Source of the DNA: an uncultured Bacilli bacterium
Lineage (GTDB): Bacteria > Bacillota_I > Bacilli_A > RF39 > UBA660
Assembly: GCA_949505625.1 (NCBI GenBank)
Contig: CATBQD010000012.1
Coordinates: 1 to 57,222, forward strand
Length of the DNA stretch: 57,222 bases
Reading direction: 5' to 3'
Position numbers and translations under genes: made by a program. Shown one piece after another: positions 27,882 to 35,650 of the stretch (the first letter of the stretch is position 1; the number at the start of each line of letters is the position of its first letter). The notes under the pieces were generated by a model. It did no database searches. It saw nothing but the letters and a program-made list of their open reading frames with translations, and was not told where the DNA came from.

Positions 27882-28913
27882 ATGAAAAATATTTTTAAAA
27901 ATTTGCACACCAATCAAAAAATCTTGATTTATGAATTGCTTAGAAGAGGAATTTATGTAGAAGTGATTGATGAAAAGCTAGAATTAATTAAAGCAACTTA
28001 TCAGGAGCATCAAGAACTAATTTATGATAGAGATTCTTCTATTACTCCTTACCATGTATCTGTATTAGCTGGAAATAAAGGAATCGCGAAAAGAATTTTA
28101 GAGCAAAACCATATTTCAGTTCCAATAGGAGAGGTATTTAAAGCAAAAGAAAAGAAAGCAATTATAAAAGCATTTGAAATTTTAGATGGTCCAGTTGTTT
28201 TAAAACCAGTACATGGTTCCCATGGATATGATGTTTATTTGAATTTAAAGAAAGTAGAAGATATTGAAAGGATCATTGATTTTTTAGAAACAAAATATGG
28301 TTCAGAAGCACCTATTTTGATAGAAGAATTTTTTGATGCAAAAGAATATCGAGTATTTATAACAAAAGCAGGAAAGTATGCAGTTTTGCATAGAGAGTCA
28401 GCTTATGTAATTGGTGATGGGATTCATACAATAAAGGCTTTGATTGAAATAGAAAATGATCGAAGAATGCATCCTAGAACAAATGCATTATGTGAGATTC
28501 TAATTGATCCTGAAATGGAACGCTACTTAAAAGAAGTAGGGCTTTCTTTAAACTTTATTCCAGGATTAGGCAAAAAAGTTTATGTTAGGAGAAATTCCAA
28601 TGTTGCCATGGGTGGAGTTCCAGTAGATAAAACAGATGAAACTGATCAGAGTGTAATTGAGATTGGGAAAAGAGTTTTGGATTCTTTTCCAGGATTACCT
28701 TATATAGGAATTGATTTTATGACTGAGGATATTGCATTACAGCAAACAGAAGATACATATCGAATTATAGAAGTTAATACTGTTCCAGGGATTCAAATGC
28801 ATCATCGACCTGCTATTGGAAAAAGTCAAAATGTTGCTAGTTATATTGTAGATTTAATGTTTCCAGAAACAGTAGAAAGGAATGAGTTATTTGAAAAGCA
28901 AAGGATTAAATAG
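27882..28913 (+). CDS. ATP-grasp ligase resembling the cyanophycin synthetase ATP-grasp domain
   Basis: 343 aa. PVVLKPVHGSHGYDVYLNL carries the ATP-binding lysine and Gly-rich loop. EEFFDAKEYRVFITKAGKYAVLHRE, VIGDGIHTIKALIE and VYVRRNSNVAMGG follow, then YIGIDFM and the metal-binding IIEVNTVPGIQMH. This string of motifs matches the CphA/GshF-type ATP-grasp module, without the CphA N-terminal or MurE-like C-terminal domains. Such enzymes form amide or ester bonds between an activated carboxylate and a nucleophile. It lies 4 bases after the candidate precursor and overlaps the next gene. The natural reading is a stand-alone ligase acting on the Glu/Ser-rich peptide; this is inference. Confidence 0.85.
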   Translation: MKNIFKNLHTNQKILIYELLRRGIYVEVIDEKLELIKATYQEHQELIYDRDSSITPYHVSVLAGNKGIAKRILEQNHISVPIGEVFKAKEKKAIIKAFEILDGPVVLKPVHGSHGYDVYLNLKKVEDIERIIDFLETKYGSEAPILIEEFFDAKEYRVFITKAGKYAVLHRESAYVIGDGIHTIKALIEIENDRRMHPRTNALCEILIDPEMERYLKEVGLSLNFIPGLGKKVYVRRNSNVAMGGVPVDKTDETDQSVIEIGKRVLDSFPGLPYIGIDFMTEDIALQQTEDTYRIIEVNTVPGIQMHHRPAIGKSQNVASYIVDLMFPETVERNELFEKQRIK

Positions 28914-29568
28914 TTCTTCTAGTGCTTATTATGATGAACAAAAAGTTTATGAGCAATTTAGTAAAGCAGAAGATATGCCAAAGAAAATAGAAGCATTTTT
29001 GAAAAAGCATGTATGTGGAAAAAGAATATTGGATGCAGGATGTGGAAGTGGCAAATTTTTGCCATTATTAGAAATATTGTCTAGAGAATATGTAGGAATC
29101 GATTTATCAAAAGATCAAATAAAGGAAGCAAGAAAGAAAAAGGGTAAAGAAAACTCTATCGTAAAGGTAGGTGATTTAGAACACCTTCCTTTTGAAGCTG
29201 AGACATTTGATGTTATCATTTCACCATGGGTAATTGGAACAATTATAGATTTGGAAAAAAGGGAAAAAGTAGTTCAGAATTTAAAGCGATTATTAAAGAA
29301 AAAAGGGAAAATTTATCTTATTGAAAATGCTAGTACAGGAGAATTTGAAGAAATAAGAAATCATCATTTAGATGGGAAAACGAAAGAATATAATGATTGG
29401 CTTTTAAAACATAAGTTTCAAGTTGTAGAAAGAATCAACACTTATTTTGAGTTTCATGATCTAGAAGAAGCTAAAAATGTATTTGAAAAAATTTATGGAA
29501 AAGAAGTTAGTCAAAAAATACAAAGTAAAAAGATTGAACATAATGTTTTAATATATCAGTATGAATAA
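28891..29568 (+). CDS. SAM-dependent methyltransferase (Methyltransf_11/25 type)
   Basis: About 225 aa. ILDAGCGSGKFLPLL is motif I, VGIDLSKDQIKEA motif II, VGDLEHLPFEAETFDVIISPWVIG motifs III and IV, all in order and spaced as in class I methyltransferases. ATG 28882 sits one base after the AAAGG site, so TTG 28891 (spacing 10) is preferred; both are possible. It overlaps the ATP-grasp gene by about 23-32 bases and is the last gene of the operon before a terminator. A role in tailoring the same product is inferred from position. Confidence 0.85.
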   Translation: MKSKGLNSSSSAYYDEQKVYEQFSKAEDMPKKIEAFLKKHVCGKRILDAGCGSGKFLPLLEILSREYVGIDLSKDQIKEARKKKGKENSIVKVGDLEHLPFEAETFDVIISPWVIGTIIDLEKREKVVQNLKRLLKKKGKIYLIENASTGEFEEIRNHHLDGKTKEYNDWLLKHKFQVVERINTYFEFHDLEEAKNVFEKIYGKEVSQKIQSKKIEHNVLIYQYE

Positions 29569-29585
29569 AAAAATTATTTAAAATT

Positions 29586-29611
29586 AAAAATGTGATTTAA
29601 TCACATTTTTA
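29586..29611. terminator. Bidirectional terminator closing the peptide-modification operon
   Basis: Palindrome AAAAATGTGATTTAATCACATTTTT between convergent genes, with A and T runs on each side. Confidence 0.9.
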
Positions 29612-29635
29612 GTTGATAGAAAGAGTGATACGAAA

Positions 29636-30694
29636 TTAGTTGGTGAAAGGATTTGAAGCATAATATAACATGTGATTTTTCTTTTGTGGTTGTTTTTGAA
29701 AATATTTATGCGAATTGGATGATTGATATAATTTATATTCAATTTCTCCATCATTACTTATAAGTGTTTCTTCATCTTTTGCAGTAAGTAATAAGTAAGA
29801 AGGGGTTAGTTTACTATCTAAATGAACTCTACAGATACAATATTTTGCATTCGCTCTTCTAAGACAATTTATCATTGTCTGATATTCGTTTTCACTCATA
29901 CTGAAAATATCAGCTTCATTTGTACTCATAGTGGTTTTGACTTCAACTAAATTTTCTATAGAATTTTGATCCAAATAATAAATATCATAGCCAAATCCGT
30001 TTTTTATATCTCTAGCAACAAAGCAAGAAAAATAAAGTGGTTGAATTAATCTATAAGTATAGAGCTCTCCAATATTTCCGACTTTTTTATTTATGAATTG
30101 TCTTTGAATTTCATATGGATCCATAATTTGTTGGGCAAGACCAAATCCTTCTAATTCTTTAGCATTTGAATTGTTCATTACTTTATGATAAAGAGCGATT
30201 TCTTGATCTAAATTACTATAATCATCTTTAGAACCACGTATAATATTTGGATTTTGATTTACAAAACTTTTAACTGCTTGCAAATGAGTATTGGCTATTA
30301 GATCTGGCCTATATTGTTTTAATACCCAGAAAAATGTACCATAGAAATCGACATATAATTCACTAGGAGTTTGTAATGCTTTAGGTAAAAAATAAGCATA
30401 AAAGGGATGTACTGTATATGGTAGGTTTGCGCATATTGCAAGTTGCTTATAATAATGAAATTGGTCAGGTATACGAAAAGTATCTACTAATTCTTTTGGA
30501 AAGAATAAACTGGTATAAGTTTGAACCAAAGCACTTATAAAAACTTTAACATTTTCATCATTGGGATGTTTAATTGTATAATATTTCAATTGTTCTAATT
30601 TTGAAAATAAATTGCACGCATCATTAATATTGTTTATATATTGCATTTGGTTTAATAAATCTGGCCATAATTGGGTAAACTCTAATTCAGTCAT
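29636..30694 (-). CDS. DUF3883 domain protein (PD-(D/E)XK nuclease-like C-terminus)
   Basis: 352 aa. The N-terminal 200 residues are helical and unrecognised. The C-terminal region has VGNIGELYTYRLIQPLY, then GFGYDIYYL and LVEVKTTMSTNEADIF, the E...GYDI...EVKTT layout of DUF3883, a divergent PD-(D/E)XK nuclease-like fold common in restriction and defence proteins. The ATG at 30692-30694 follows GGAAGTG on the minus strand. It is monocistronic and converges on the preceding operon. Whether the nuclease is active is unknown, but the D and ExK residues are present. Confidence 0.7.
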   Translation of the reverse strand: MTELEFTQLWPDLLNQMQYINNINDACNLFSKLEQLKYYTIKHPNDENVKVFISALVQTYTSLFFPKELVDTFRIPDQFHYYKQLAICANLPYTVHPFYAYFLPKALQTPSELYVDFYGTFFWVLKQYRPDLIANTHLQAVKSFVNQNPNIIRGSKDDYSNLDQEIALYHKVMNNSNAKELEGFGLAQQIMDPYEIQRQFINKKVGNIGELYTYRLIQPLYFSCFVARDIKNGFGYDIYYLDQNSIENLVEVKTTMSTNEADIFSMSENEYQTMINCLRRANAKYCICRVHLDSKLTPSYLLLTAKDEETLISNDGEIEYKLYQSSNSHKYFQKQPQKKNHMLYYASNPFTN

Positions 30695-30812
30695 AGCTTC
30701 ACTTCCTTATTGGTTTTGTATAATATCATATATTTTATAGATTGTAAAATAATAGTAATATTTTTTTATAAGCTTTATGATTATAAAAATATTATCTTGA
30801 CCAAATAGAATG

Positions 30813-30841
30813 TTTACAAATAAGAGGTTCATTGCTATAAT
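30813..30841 (+). promoter_or_regulatory. Promoter of the folate transporter transcript
   Basis: TTTACA (30813-30818), 17-bp spacer, TATAAT (30836-30841). A transcript starting near 30848 would include the small ORF and the riboswitch before folT. Confidence 0.75.
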
Positions 30842-30861
30842 ATTTTTTGAAGGTGATTATT

Positions 30862-30909
30862 ATGCAAAAATGTATTTGCTTAATATTGAAAAGACTCAAA
30901 TTCTATTAA
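30862..30909 (+). CDS. Possible 15-aa leader peptide upstream of the THF riboswitch
   Basis: MQKCICLILKRLKFY, 15 codons plus stop, preceded by GAAGGTG at good spacing and sitting 14 bases after the predicted transcription start. The peptide is Cys- and Lys-containing and hydrophobic in the middle. It could be a translated leader, a tiny membrane peptide or chance. No homology is claimed. Confidence 0.3.
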   Translation: MQKCICLILKRLKFY

Positions 30910-30935
30910 GACTCCTTCTTACAATAAAATAAATA

Positions 30936-31031
30936 ATAATAGAGTAGAAAATAAATAGTTAAGACTTATAAAACGGGAAGTTGTTTATAAGGCAAGAGAA
31001 ATCGCTTATTTATTTTCGCATTCCGCTATGA
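30936..31031 (+). ncRNA. Tetrahydrofolate (THF-I, folT-motif) riboswitch
   Basis: The order of conserved blocks matches the folT motif: AGAGTAG at 30941-30947, GTTAAG at 30958-30963, CGGGAAGTTG near 30974-30983, then GGCAAGAGAAATCGC and CGCATTCCGCT near 31017-31027. The stems are covarying and complete. AAAATAAATA (30948-30957) pairs with TATTTATTTT. CTTATAAA pairs with TTTATAAG. ATAG/CTAT closes P1. Its position upstream of a folT-type S component fits the known class. In THF-I riboswitches ligand binding lowers expression of folate uptake genes. Confidence 0.9.
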
Positions 31032-31034
31032 TTG

Positions 31035-31082
31035 AGATAAAAGAGATCCTTATCTTTTTCATTGGCGGAAAAAGAAAGGATT
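31035..31082 (+). promoter_or_regulatory. Riboswitch expression platform with alternative hairpins
   Basis: Two exclusive pairings are visible. AGATAA (31035-31040) with TTATCT (31050-31055) followed by a T run makes a weak terminator-like hairpin. ATCCTT (31046-31051) with AAGGAT (31076-31081) would hide the folT ribosome binding site. Both share the segment near 31050, so they compete. Which one the ligand favours cannot be read from the sequence. Confidence 0.6.
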
Positions 31083-31088
31083 TTTTAT

Positions 31089-31625
31089 ATGAATAAGATT
31101 AAAAAAATATTATTAAGCGCACTTTTTTTAGCGTCCACAATTGTATTAGGACGCATTTTATCTATTAGAACTCCGATTATTACCATTGGCTTTTCTTTTG
31201 TTCCTATCATGTTAACTGCAATTCTATTAGGACCTAAATATTCTATTTTTGTATCTGTTATGGGGGATTTTATCGGAGCTATTTTGTTTCCATCAGGAAG
31301 TTACTTTTTTGGATTTACGATAACTGCTTTCTTAACAGGTCTTATATATGGACTCCTTTTATATAATCCAGATGGTTTTCAATTAAATAAGAAGTTTGTA
31401 ATGAAATTAGTGATCAGTACCATTCTTGTAACAGGACTTTTAAATGGTATTTTAAATACAGTTTGGATTATGATGATTACAAAAAGTGCTAGTAAAATTG
31501 TAGTTCCTGTTAGAATTGCTAAACAATTGATTATGGCTCCTATTAAAATAATGACAATATTAGGAATTGCAAAAGTATTTGAAAAACGATTTATGAAGAT
31601 GATGAAAAATGATTCAATTAGATAA
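31089..31625 (+). CDS. folT: ECF transporter S component, folate-specific (FolT)
   Basis: Integral membrane substrate-binding subunit of an energy-coupling factor transporter. About 178 aa with six hydrophobic segments. It begins with the family-typical KILLSALFLASTIVLGRILSI pattern, followed by PIITIGFSFVPIML and GDFIGAILFPSG. ATG 31089 behind AGAAAGGA is preferred to the upstream in-frame start. The assignment to folate is supported by the THF riboswitch immediately upstream. The next gene, the ATPase, overlaps by 17 bases. Confidence 0.92.
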   Translation: MNKIKKILLSALFLASTIVLGRILSIRTPIITIGFSFVPIMLTAILLGPKYSIFVSVMGDFIGAILFPSGSYFFGFTITAFLTGLIYGLLLYNPDGFQLNKKFVMKLVISTILVTGLLNGILNTVWIMMITKSASKIVVPVRIAKQLIMAPIKIMTILGIAKVFEKRFMKMMKNDSIR

Positions 31626-32397
31626 TGTTAGTTGTGGTTATCAACAAGATGTATTAAAACATATTGATTTAGCAATTTCTAAAAATAAAATTACATTTAT
31701 TATTGGAAAAAATGGTTCTGGGAAATCAACTTTAGCTAGTATTTTGACAGGTTTAAAAACGGATTTTAAAGGAGAAATTTATATAGAAACATTGGAAATT
31801 AAAAAGAGTTCAATGAAGGAAATACGTAGCCTTATTGGTATGGTATTTCAAAATCCTAGTAATCAAATTATTTTTCCACAAGTATATGACGATATTAAAT
31901 TTTCATTAGATAATATGAATGTACCAAAAGAGCAAATTCCTAAACGCATAGAAGAAGCGTTAGAAATGGTAGGAATGAAAGCGTTTATGTATGCGAATCC
32001 ATATGAATTATCAGGAGGACAAAAGCAGAAAATTGCAATTGCTTCTGCTTTAGCGCTCTATCCTAAATATATTGTGTTTGACGAAGCAACTTCTATGTTA
32101 GATATCAATGGAAAAAGGGATATGTACCATCTTTATGAAAAATTGAAACAACAAAATATTGGAGTTGTTTGCATTACAAATATTTTAGATGAATTAATTT
32201 ATGCAGACGAGATTATTGTATTAGATGATTCACGAGTCTATAAGTATACAAAACTTGAATTGTTTAAAGATTTAAGTATTCTTTCTGAACATGGATTGCA
32301 AATACCTTTTACATTAAAAGTAATAGAATGTTTGAGTAAAAAAGGAATTCATACATATCATGAAGCTGATATTTTAACGGAGTTAGAAAAATTATGA
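31609..32397 (+). CDS. ecfA: ECF transporter ATPase (EcfA) with altered H-loop
   Basis: ABC ATPase energising the folate ECF transporter, 262 aa. Walker A is GKNGSGKST, the Q-loop is VFQNPSNQI, the signature is LSGGQKQK and Walker B is YIVFDEATSMLD. The switch region reads CITNILDE, with Asn191 where the H-loop His is normally found. Only one ecfA lies in this operon, so a homodimer or pairing with an EcfA encoded elsewhere is implied. It overlaps folT by 17 bases and the next gene by 4. Confidence 0.9.
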   Translation: MIQLDNVSCGYQQDVLKHIDLAISKNKITFIIGKNGSGKSTLASILTGLKTDFKGEIYIETLEIKKSSMKEIRSLIGMVFQNPSNQIIFPQVYDDIKFSLDNMNVPKEQIPKRIEEALEMVGMKAFMYANPYELSGGQKQKIAIASALALYPKYIVFDEATSMLDINGKRDMYHLYEKLKQQNIGVVCITNILDELIYADEIIVLDDSRVYKYTKLELFKDLSILSEHGLQIPFTLKVIECLSKKGIHTYHEADILTELEKL

Positions 32398-32969
32398 TCA
32401 ATATGATTCTTTTGCTGTTATTTTTTTTCATTAATATGTTGTTATTTTTAATAGAAGGTGGAATTGTTTTATTCATTGTATGTTTATTTGAATTTGGCAT
32501 ATTGTTATATTTAAAGTTAAACTTAAAAAAGTGTGTTTTATTTATGGTCAAAAATATGATGTTTATTCTAGTTATATTTTTGTGTAATTTGCTATATAGT
32601 GATATCAGCTCATCTTTTTTAGTTAGCTTAAAACTTTTTTTGGCCTTAACTCTTACCTATATCATTTCAAATTTGCTTACTATGAATGATTTTTCGGAAG
32701 GATTTTATTATTTACTGTTTCCATTAAAAATATTTGGTATCAATATAAGACATTTATCTCTTATTATTATGATTGCTTTTTCTCTTATCCCAATTCTTCA
32801 AGATGAAGCGAAAAGCATAAAGAAAGCTTTGCAAAGTAAAGGATTTGGTTTTACCTTTAAAAATGTAATAACAAGACCACATATTTATTTGATTGCTTAT
32901 TTAAATGGTTTATTTGATAGGGTTGATGAATTAGAGAAAAGCTTGTTAATAAAAGGGTTTCAAGATTAA
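32394..32969 (+). CDS. ecfT: ECF transporter transmembrane component (EcfT/CbiQ family)
   Basis: 191 aa. Four to five hydrophobic segments are followed by a cytoplasmic helical part carrying two short coupling motifs, QSKGFGF (near residue 145) and LIKGFQD at the C-terminus. They correspond to the paired Arg/Gly motifs by which EcfT contacts the ATPases. It is somewhat short and hydrophobic at the N-terminus. ATGA overlap with ecfA. The trio folT-ecfA-ecfT can form a dedicated folate transporter. Confidence 0.85.
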   Translation: MINMILLLLFFFINMLLFLIEGGIVLFIVCLFEFGILLYLKLNLKKCVLFMVKNMMFILVIFLCNLLYSDISSSFLVSLKLFLALTLTYIISNLLTMNDFSEGFYYLLFPLKIFGINIRHLSLIIMIAFSLIPILQDEAKSIKKALQSKGFGFTFKNVITRPHIYLIAYLNGLFDRVDELEKSLLIKGFQD

Positions 32970-32972
32970 TAT

Positions 32973-32998
32973 AAAAAGTACTCAAATGAGTATTTTTT
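32973..32998 (+). terminator. Terminator after the folate transporter operon
   Basis: AAAAAGTACTC / GAGTATTTTTT stem (one G-U pair) with AAAT loop and T run. Confidence 0.9.
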
Positions 32999-33054
32999 CT
33001 TAGTCTTAATAACCAAATTATACAAATTTCATATAGTAAGTTAGAGGTGAATTT

Positions 33055-34428
33055 ATGAATGATAGAGCAAACCTTAAAGGTATCGTTATAGATCCTGGTC
33101 ATGGAGGAAGTGATCCAGGAGCTGTGGGAAATGGCTTTCAAGAAAAAGATTTAAATTTAAAAATATCACAATATATGTATGATGAATTAAAAAAATTAGG
33201 AATTCCAGTTACTTTAACAAGAGCAGCAGATGAAACTTTATCTCCAACAGAAAGAGTGACAAGAGTTAAAAATGCATATGGGAATACACCAGATGTTTTA
33301 GTAATTTCAAATCATATTAATGCAGCAGGCAGTGAGCAAACTGGTGCCGAAGGAGCTGAAGTAATTTATGCACTTAGGAATAATGATACATTAGCACGGA
33401 ATATTTTAGAAAATATTGGTGATGCAGGACAAATTACTAGAAAATATTATCAAAGAAGATTACCGAGTAATCCATCGAAAGATTATTATTTTATGTTAAG
33501 AGATACTGCAAATACAACACCTGTTATTGTTGAATATGGTTTTATTGATAATGCAAATGATATTAATAGAGTCAATCAAAACTATAAAGAATATGTGGAT
33601 GCTGTGATAGATGGAATTGTAGAGACTTATGGATTAGGTGGAGGAAGTAACACCTATACAGTAAAAAGTGGAGATAGTTTGTGGAAAATTGCGAATCAGT
33701 TTGGAACAACACCAGCCGCAATTCGTGCAGCAAACAATTTGACAAGCGATGTATTAAGAGTTGGTCAAGTACTAACGATTCCAAATTCTACTAATGTTCC
33801 AGAAAATCCAACAACAGGAAATACTTATACTGTCCAAAATGGGGATAGTTTATGGAAGATTGCAAACAAATTTGGAACAACAATTAATGCTTTAAAATCT
33901 GCAAATAATTTGACAAATGATAATTTGAAGGTAGGGCAAGTACTAATAGTTCCAAGTGCTGGAGGAAGTAATACCTATACGGTAAAAAATGGAGATAGTT
34001 TGTGGAAAATCGCCAATCAATATGGAATCACAATTAATGAATTAAAAAATGCGAATGGTTTAACTGGAGATAATTTACAAGTTGGTCAAACATTAAAGAT
34101 CCCAACAGAAAACGGAGGTACTGTTTCTTCTGATAATAGTTATACAGTAAAAAATGGAGATAGTTTATGGTCTATTGCACGGAATTATAATACAACTGTT
34201 GATACACTAAGAAGATTAAATAATTTAACAAGTGATATTTTAAGAGTTGGTCAGATTTTAAAAGTTCCTAGTAGTGAAAGTGGCACTTTAAGGACCTATA
34301 CAGTAAAAAATGGAGACAGTTTGTGGAAAATTGCCAATGAATTTGATACTACAGTTTCTAAATTAAAAGAATTAAATGGTCTTACGAGCAATGACTTAAG
34401 AGTAGGTCAAACCATTAGAATTCCTTAA
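33055..34428 (+). CDS. N-acetylmuramoyl-L-alanine amidase (Amidase_3) with five LysM repeats
   Basis: 457 aa. The N-terminal Amidase_3 domain (residues about 8-190) begins VIDPGHGGSDPGA with the zinc His, and has FQEKDLNLKIS for the second ligand, SNHINA for the third, and PVIVEYGFIDN for the catalytic Glu. Five LysM domains follow (starting near residues 200, 258, 305, 361 and 416), each beginning YTVKxGDSLW and separated by short Gly/Ser linkers. It cleaves the amide bond between MurNAc and the stem peptide. There is no N-terminal signal peptide, as in CwlC-type or phage amidases, so release may depend on lysis or a non-Sec route. Confidence 0.92.
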   Translation: MNDRANLKGIVIDPGHGGSDPGAVGNGFQEKDLNLKISQYMYDELKKLGIPVTLTRAADETLSPTERVTRVKNAYGNTPDVLVISNHINAAGSEQTGAEGAEVIYALRNNDTLARNILENIGDAGQITRKYYQRRLPSNPSKDYYFMLRDTANTTPVIVEYGFIDNANDINRVNQNYKEYVDAVIDGIVETYGLGGGSNTYTVKSGDSLWKIANQFGTTPAAIRAANNLTSDVLRVGQVLTIPNSTNVPENPTTGNTYTVQNGDSLWKIANKFGTTINALKSANNLTNDNLKVGQVLIVPSAGGSNTYTVKNGDSLWKIANQYGITINELKNANGLTGDNLQVGQTLKIPTENGGTVSSDNSYTVKNGDSLWSIARNYNTTVDTLRRLNNLTSDILRVGQILKVPSSESGTLRTYTVKNGDSLWKIANEFDTTVSKLKELNGLTSNDLRVGQTIRIP

Positions 34429-34476
34429 AATTAAAAGAAAATCCATATATTACCAATTAAAAATTTTTATCTCAAT

Positions 34477-34505
34477 TTGACAAGGAAAATAGAATTTGCT
34501 ATGAT
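34477..34505 (+). promoter_or_regulatory. Promoter of the glucosaminidase-like gene
   Basis: TTGACA (34477-34482), 17-bp spacer, TATGAT (34500-34505). Confidence 0.75.
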
Positions 34506-34542
34506 TGATATGTTTTCCTAAGAAAAATAGAGGTGAATTTTT

Positions 34543-35199
34543 GTGAAAACAGACTCGAGTAGGAAGAAGTTTCTAATACTTCAAATTGCAGGTTGGCTTT
34601 TATTTATTTCTATAATTTATGGAGCAAATATAATGATAAAAAAATTTGTTACTGAAGAGAAAGAAGCAAACCGAAATGGAAAAGTAGAAGTTGTATCAAC
34701 AACAAATGAGAAAAGAACTTTAGAGGTAGAAGAGGATACAACGGTAGTAGAAGAATCTCCCAAAGCATCAGAGCGTAATATTGTATATGATGGTATGACG
34801 CTTGAAGAATTATCTGCAAAATTAGATCGTTCTTTAAATTCTACGTTGTCAGGCAAAGGCTATTTATTTGCCAAAACTTCGTTAGAGTTAGGGGTGGATC
34901 CTTATTTAGCGGTTGCAATTGTTTTAGAAGAAACTGGTTGTAAGTGGAACTGTAGTGGGCTAGTAAAGCAATGTAACAATGTAGGAGGACAAAAAGGTGG
35001 AACAGTGAAATGTAATGGAGGAGCTTATCGTGCATATCCAACATTAGATGAGGGAATTATTGGTTTTATTGAAAATTTAGCGTATAATTATTACGCCAAA
35101 GGATTAACAACACCAGAACAAATGAATTCTAAGTATGCAGCAAGTAAGGCATGGGCTTCTAAAGTAAATAATTATATTGCGAAAATAAAAGCAGCCTAG
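34543..35199 (+). CDS. Membrane-anchored lysozyme/glucosaminidase-like protein
   Basis: 218 aa with GTG start behind AGAGGTG. A transmembrane segment lies at residues about 10-30, then a charged, disordered stretch (about 34-80). The lysozyme-like domain follows: LGVDPYLAVAIVLEETGC with the likely catalytic Glu, NNVGGQKG, then YRAYPTLDEGIIGFIENL and a C-terminal YAASKAWASKVNNYI. This layout is the GH73/lysozyme superfamily as found in sporulation and division hydrolases. Cys residues near 127, 131 and 139 may form a disulphide. It is probably a peptidoglycan-cleaving enzyme on the outer face of the membrane. Confidence 0.78.
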   Translation: MKTDSSRKKFLILQIAGWLLFISIIYGANIMIKKFVTEEKEANRNGKVEVVSTTNEKRTLEVEEDTTVVEESPKASERNIVYDGMTLEELSAKLDRSLNSTLSGKGYLFAKTSLELGVDPYLAVAIVLEETGCKWNCSGLVKQCNNVGGQKGGTVKCNGGAYRAYPTLDEGIIGFIENLAYNYYAKGLTTPEQMNSKYAASKAWASKVNNYIAKIKAA

Positions 35200-35222
35200 A
35201 GTATCAAAAGATACTCTTTTTT
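35199..35222 (+). terminator. Terminator after the lysozyme-like gene
   Basis: GAGTATC AAAA GATACTC followed by six T; perfect 7-bp stem. Confidence 0.95.
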
Positions 35223-35223
35223 G

Positions 35224-35252
35224 TTGACATTTTAAAGAGTTTCTCTTAAAAT
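35224..35252 (+). promoter_or_regulatory. Promoter of the desulfoferrodoxin gene with an inverted repeat in the spacer
   Basis: TTGACA (35224-35229), 17-bp spacer, TAAAAT (35247-35252). The spacer holds AAGAG TTT CTCTT and near-matching TTTT/AAAA outer arms, a possible operator; the pattern is not a PerR box. Confidence 0.7.
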
Positions 35253-35276
35253 GATAAATAGGAAAGTAGTGAGTGT

Positions 35277-35642
35277 ATGAAGTTTTATAGATGCAAAAAA
35301 TGTAATAATGTAATGATTATTAAAGATGGGGAAAACAATCCTATTTGCTGTAATGAAGCAATGGAAGAATTAATACTAGGAAGTGTAGATGCAGCGTTAG
35401 AAAAACATGTCCCTGTTGTATCATTAGAAGAAGAATATAAAATAATTGTTGGGGAAGTAATTCATCCTATGCAAGAAGAACATTATATAGAATGGATTGC
35501 GTTAGAATTTGAAGATGGTATTATTAAAATGTTTGATTTAAAACCAAACCAAGAGCCAGTTGTGACATATAAAGCAGAGAAAAAAGTAAAATCAGCATAT
35601 GCTTATTGTAATTTGCATGGTCTTTGGAAGACAGAAGTATAG
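35277..35642 (+). CDS. dfx: Desulfoferrodoxin (superoxide reductase)
   Basis: 121-aa class I (two-iron) desulfoferrodoxin. The N-terminal rubredoxin-like FeCys4 centre has CKKC near 6-9 and ICCNEAM near 28-34. The catalytic FeHis4Cys centre has EKHVPVV, HPMQEEHYIEWI and CNLHGLW. It reduces superoxide to hydrogen peroxide in the cytoplasm of anaerobes. Its own promoter precedes it, and the next gene follows by 8 bases, so a lipoprotein is co-transcribed. Confidence 0.95.
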   Translation: MKFYRCKKCNNVMIIKDGENNPICCNEAMEELILGSVDAALEKHVPVVSLEEEYKIIVGEVIHPMQEEHYIEWIALEFEDGIIKMFDLKPNQEPVVTYKAEKKVKSAYAYCNLHGLWKTEV

Positions 35643-35650
35643 GTGACAGT

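Noticed and set aside
28882-28890. ATG 28882 as methyltransferase start
   Set aside because: It is a single base from the AAAGG site. TTG 28891 has normal spacing, so it is preferred, although the ATG cannot be excluded.
33640-34428. DNA repeat array resembling a CRISPR or satellite
   Set aside because: The periodicity comes from five protein-coding LysM repeats in frame with diverged linkers; there are no regular spacers.
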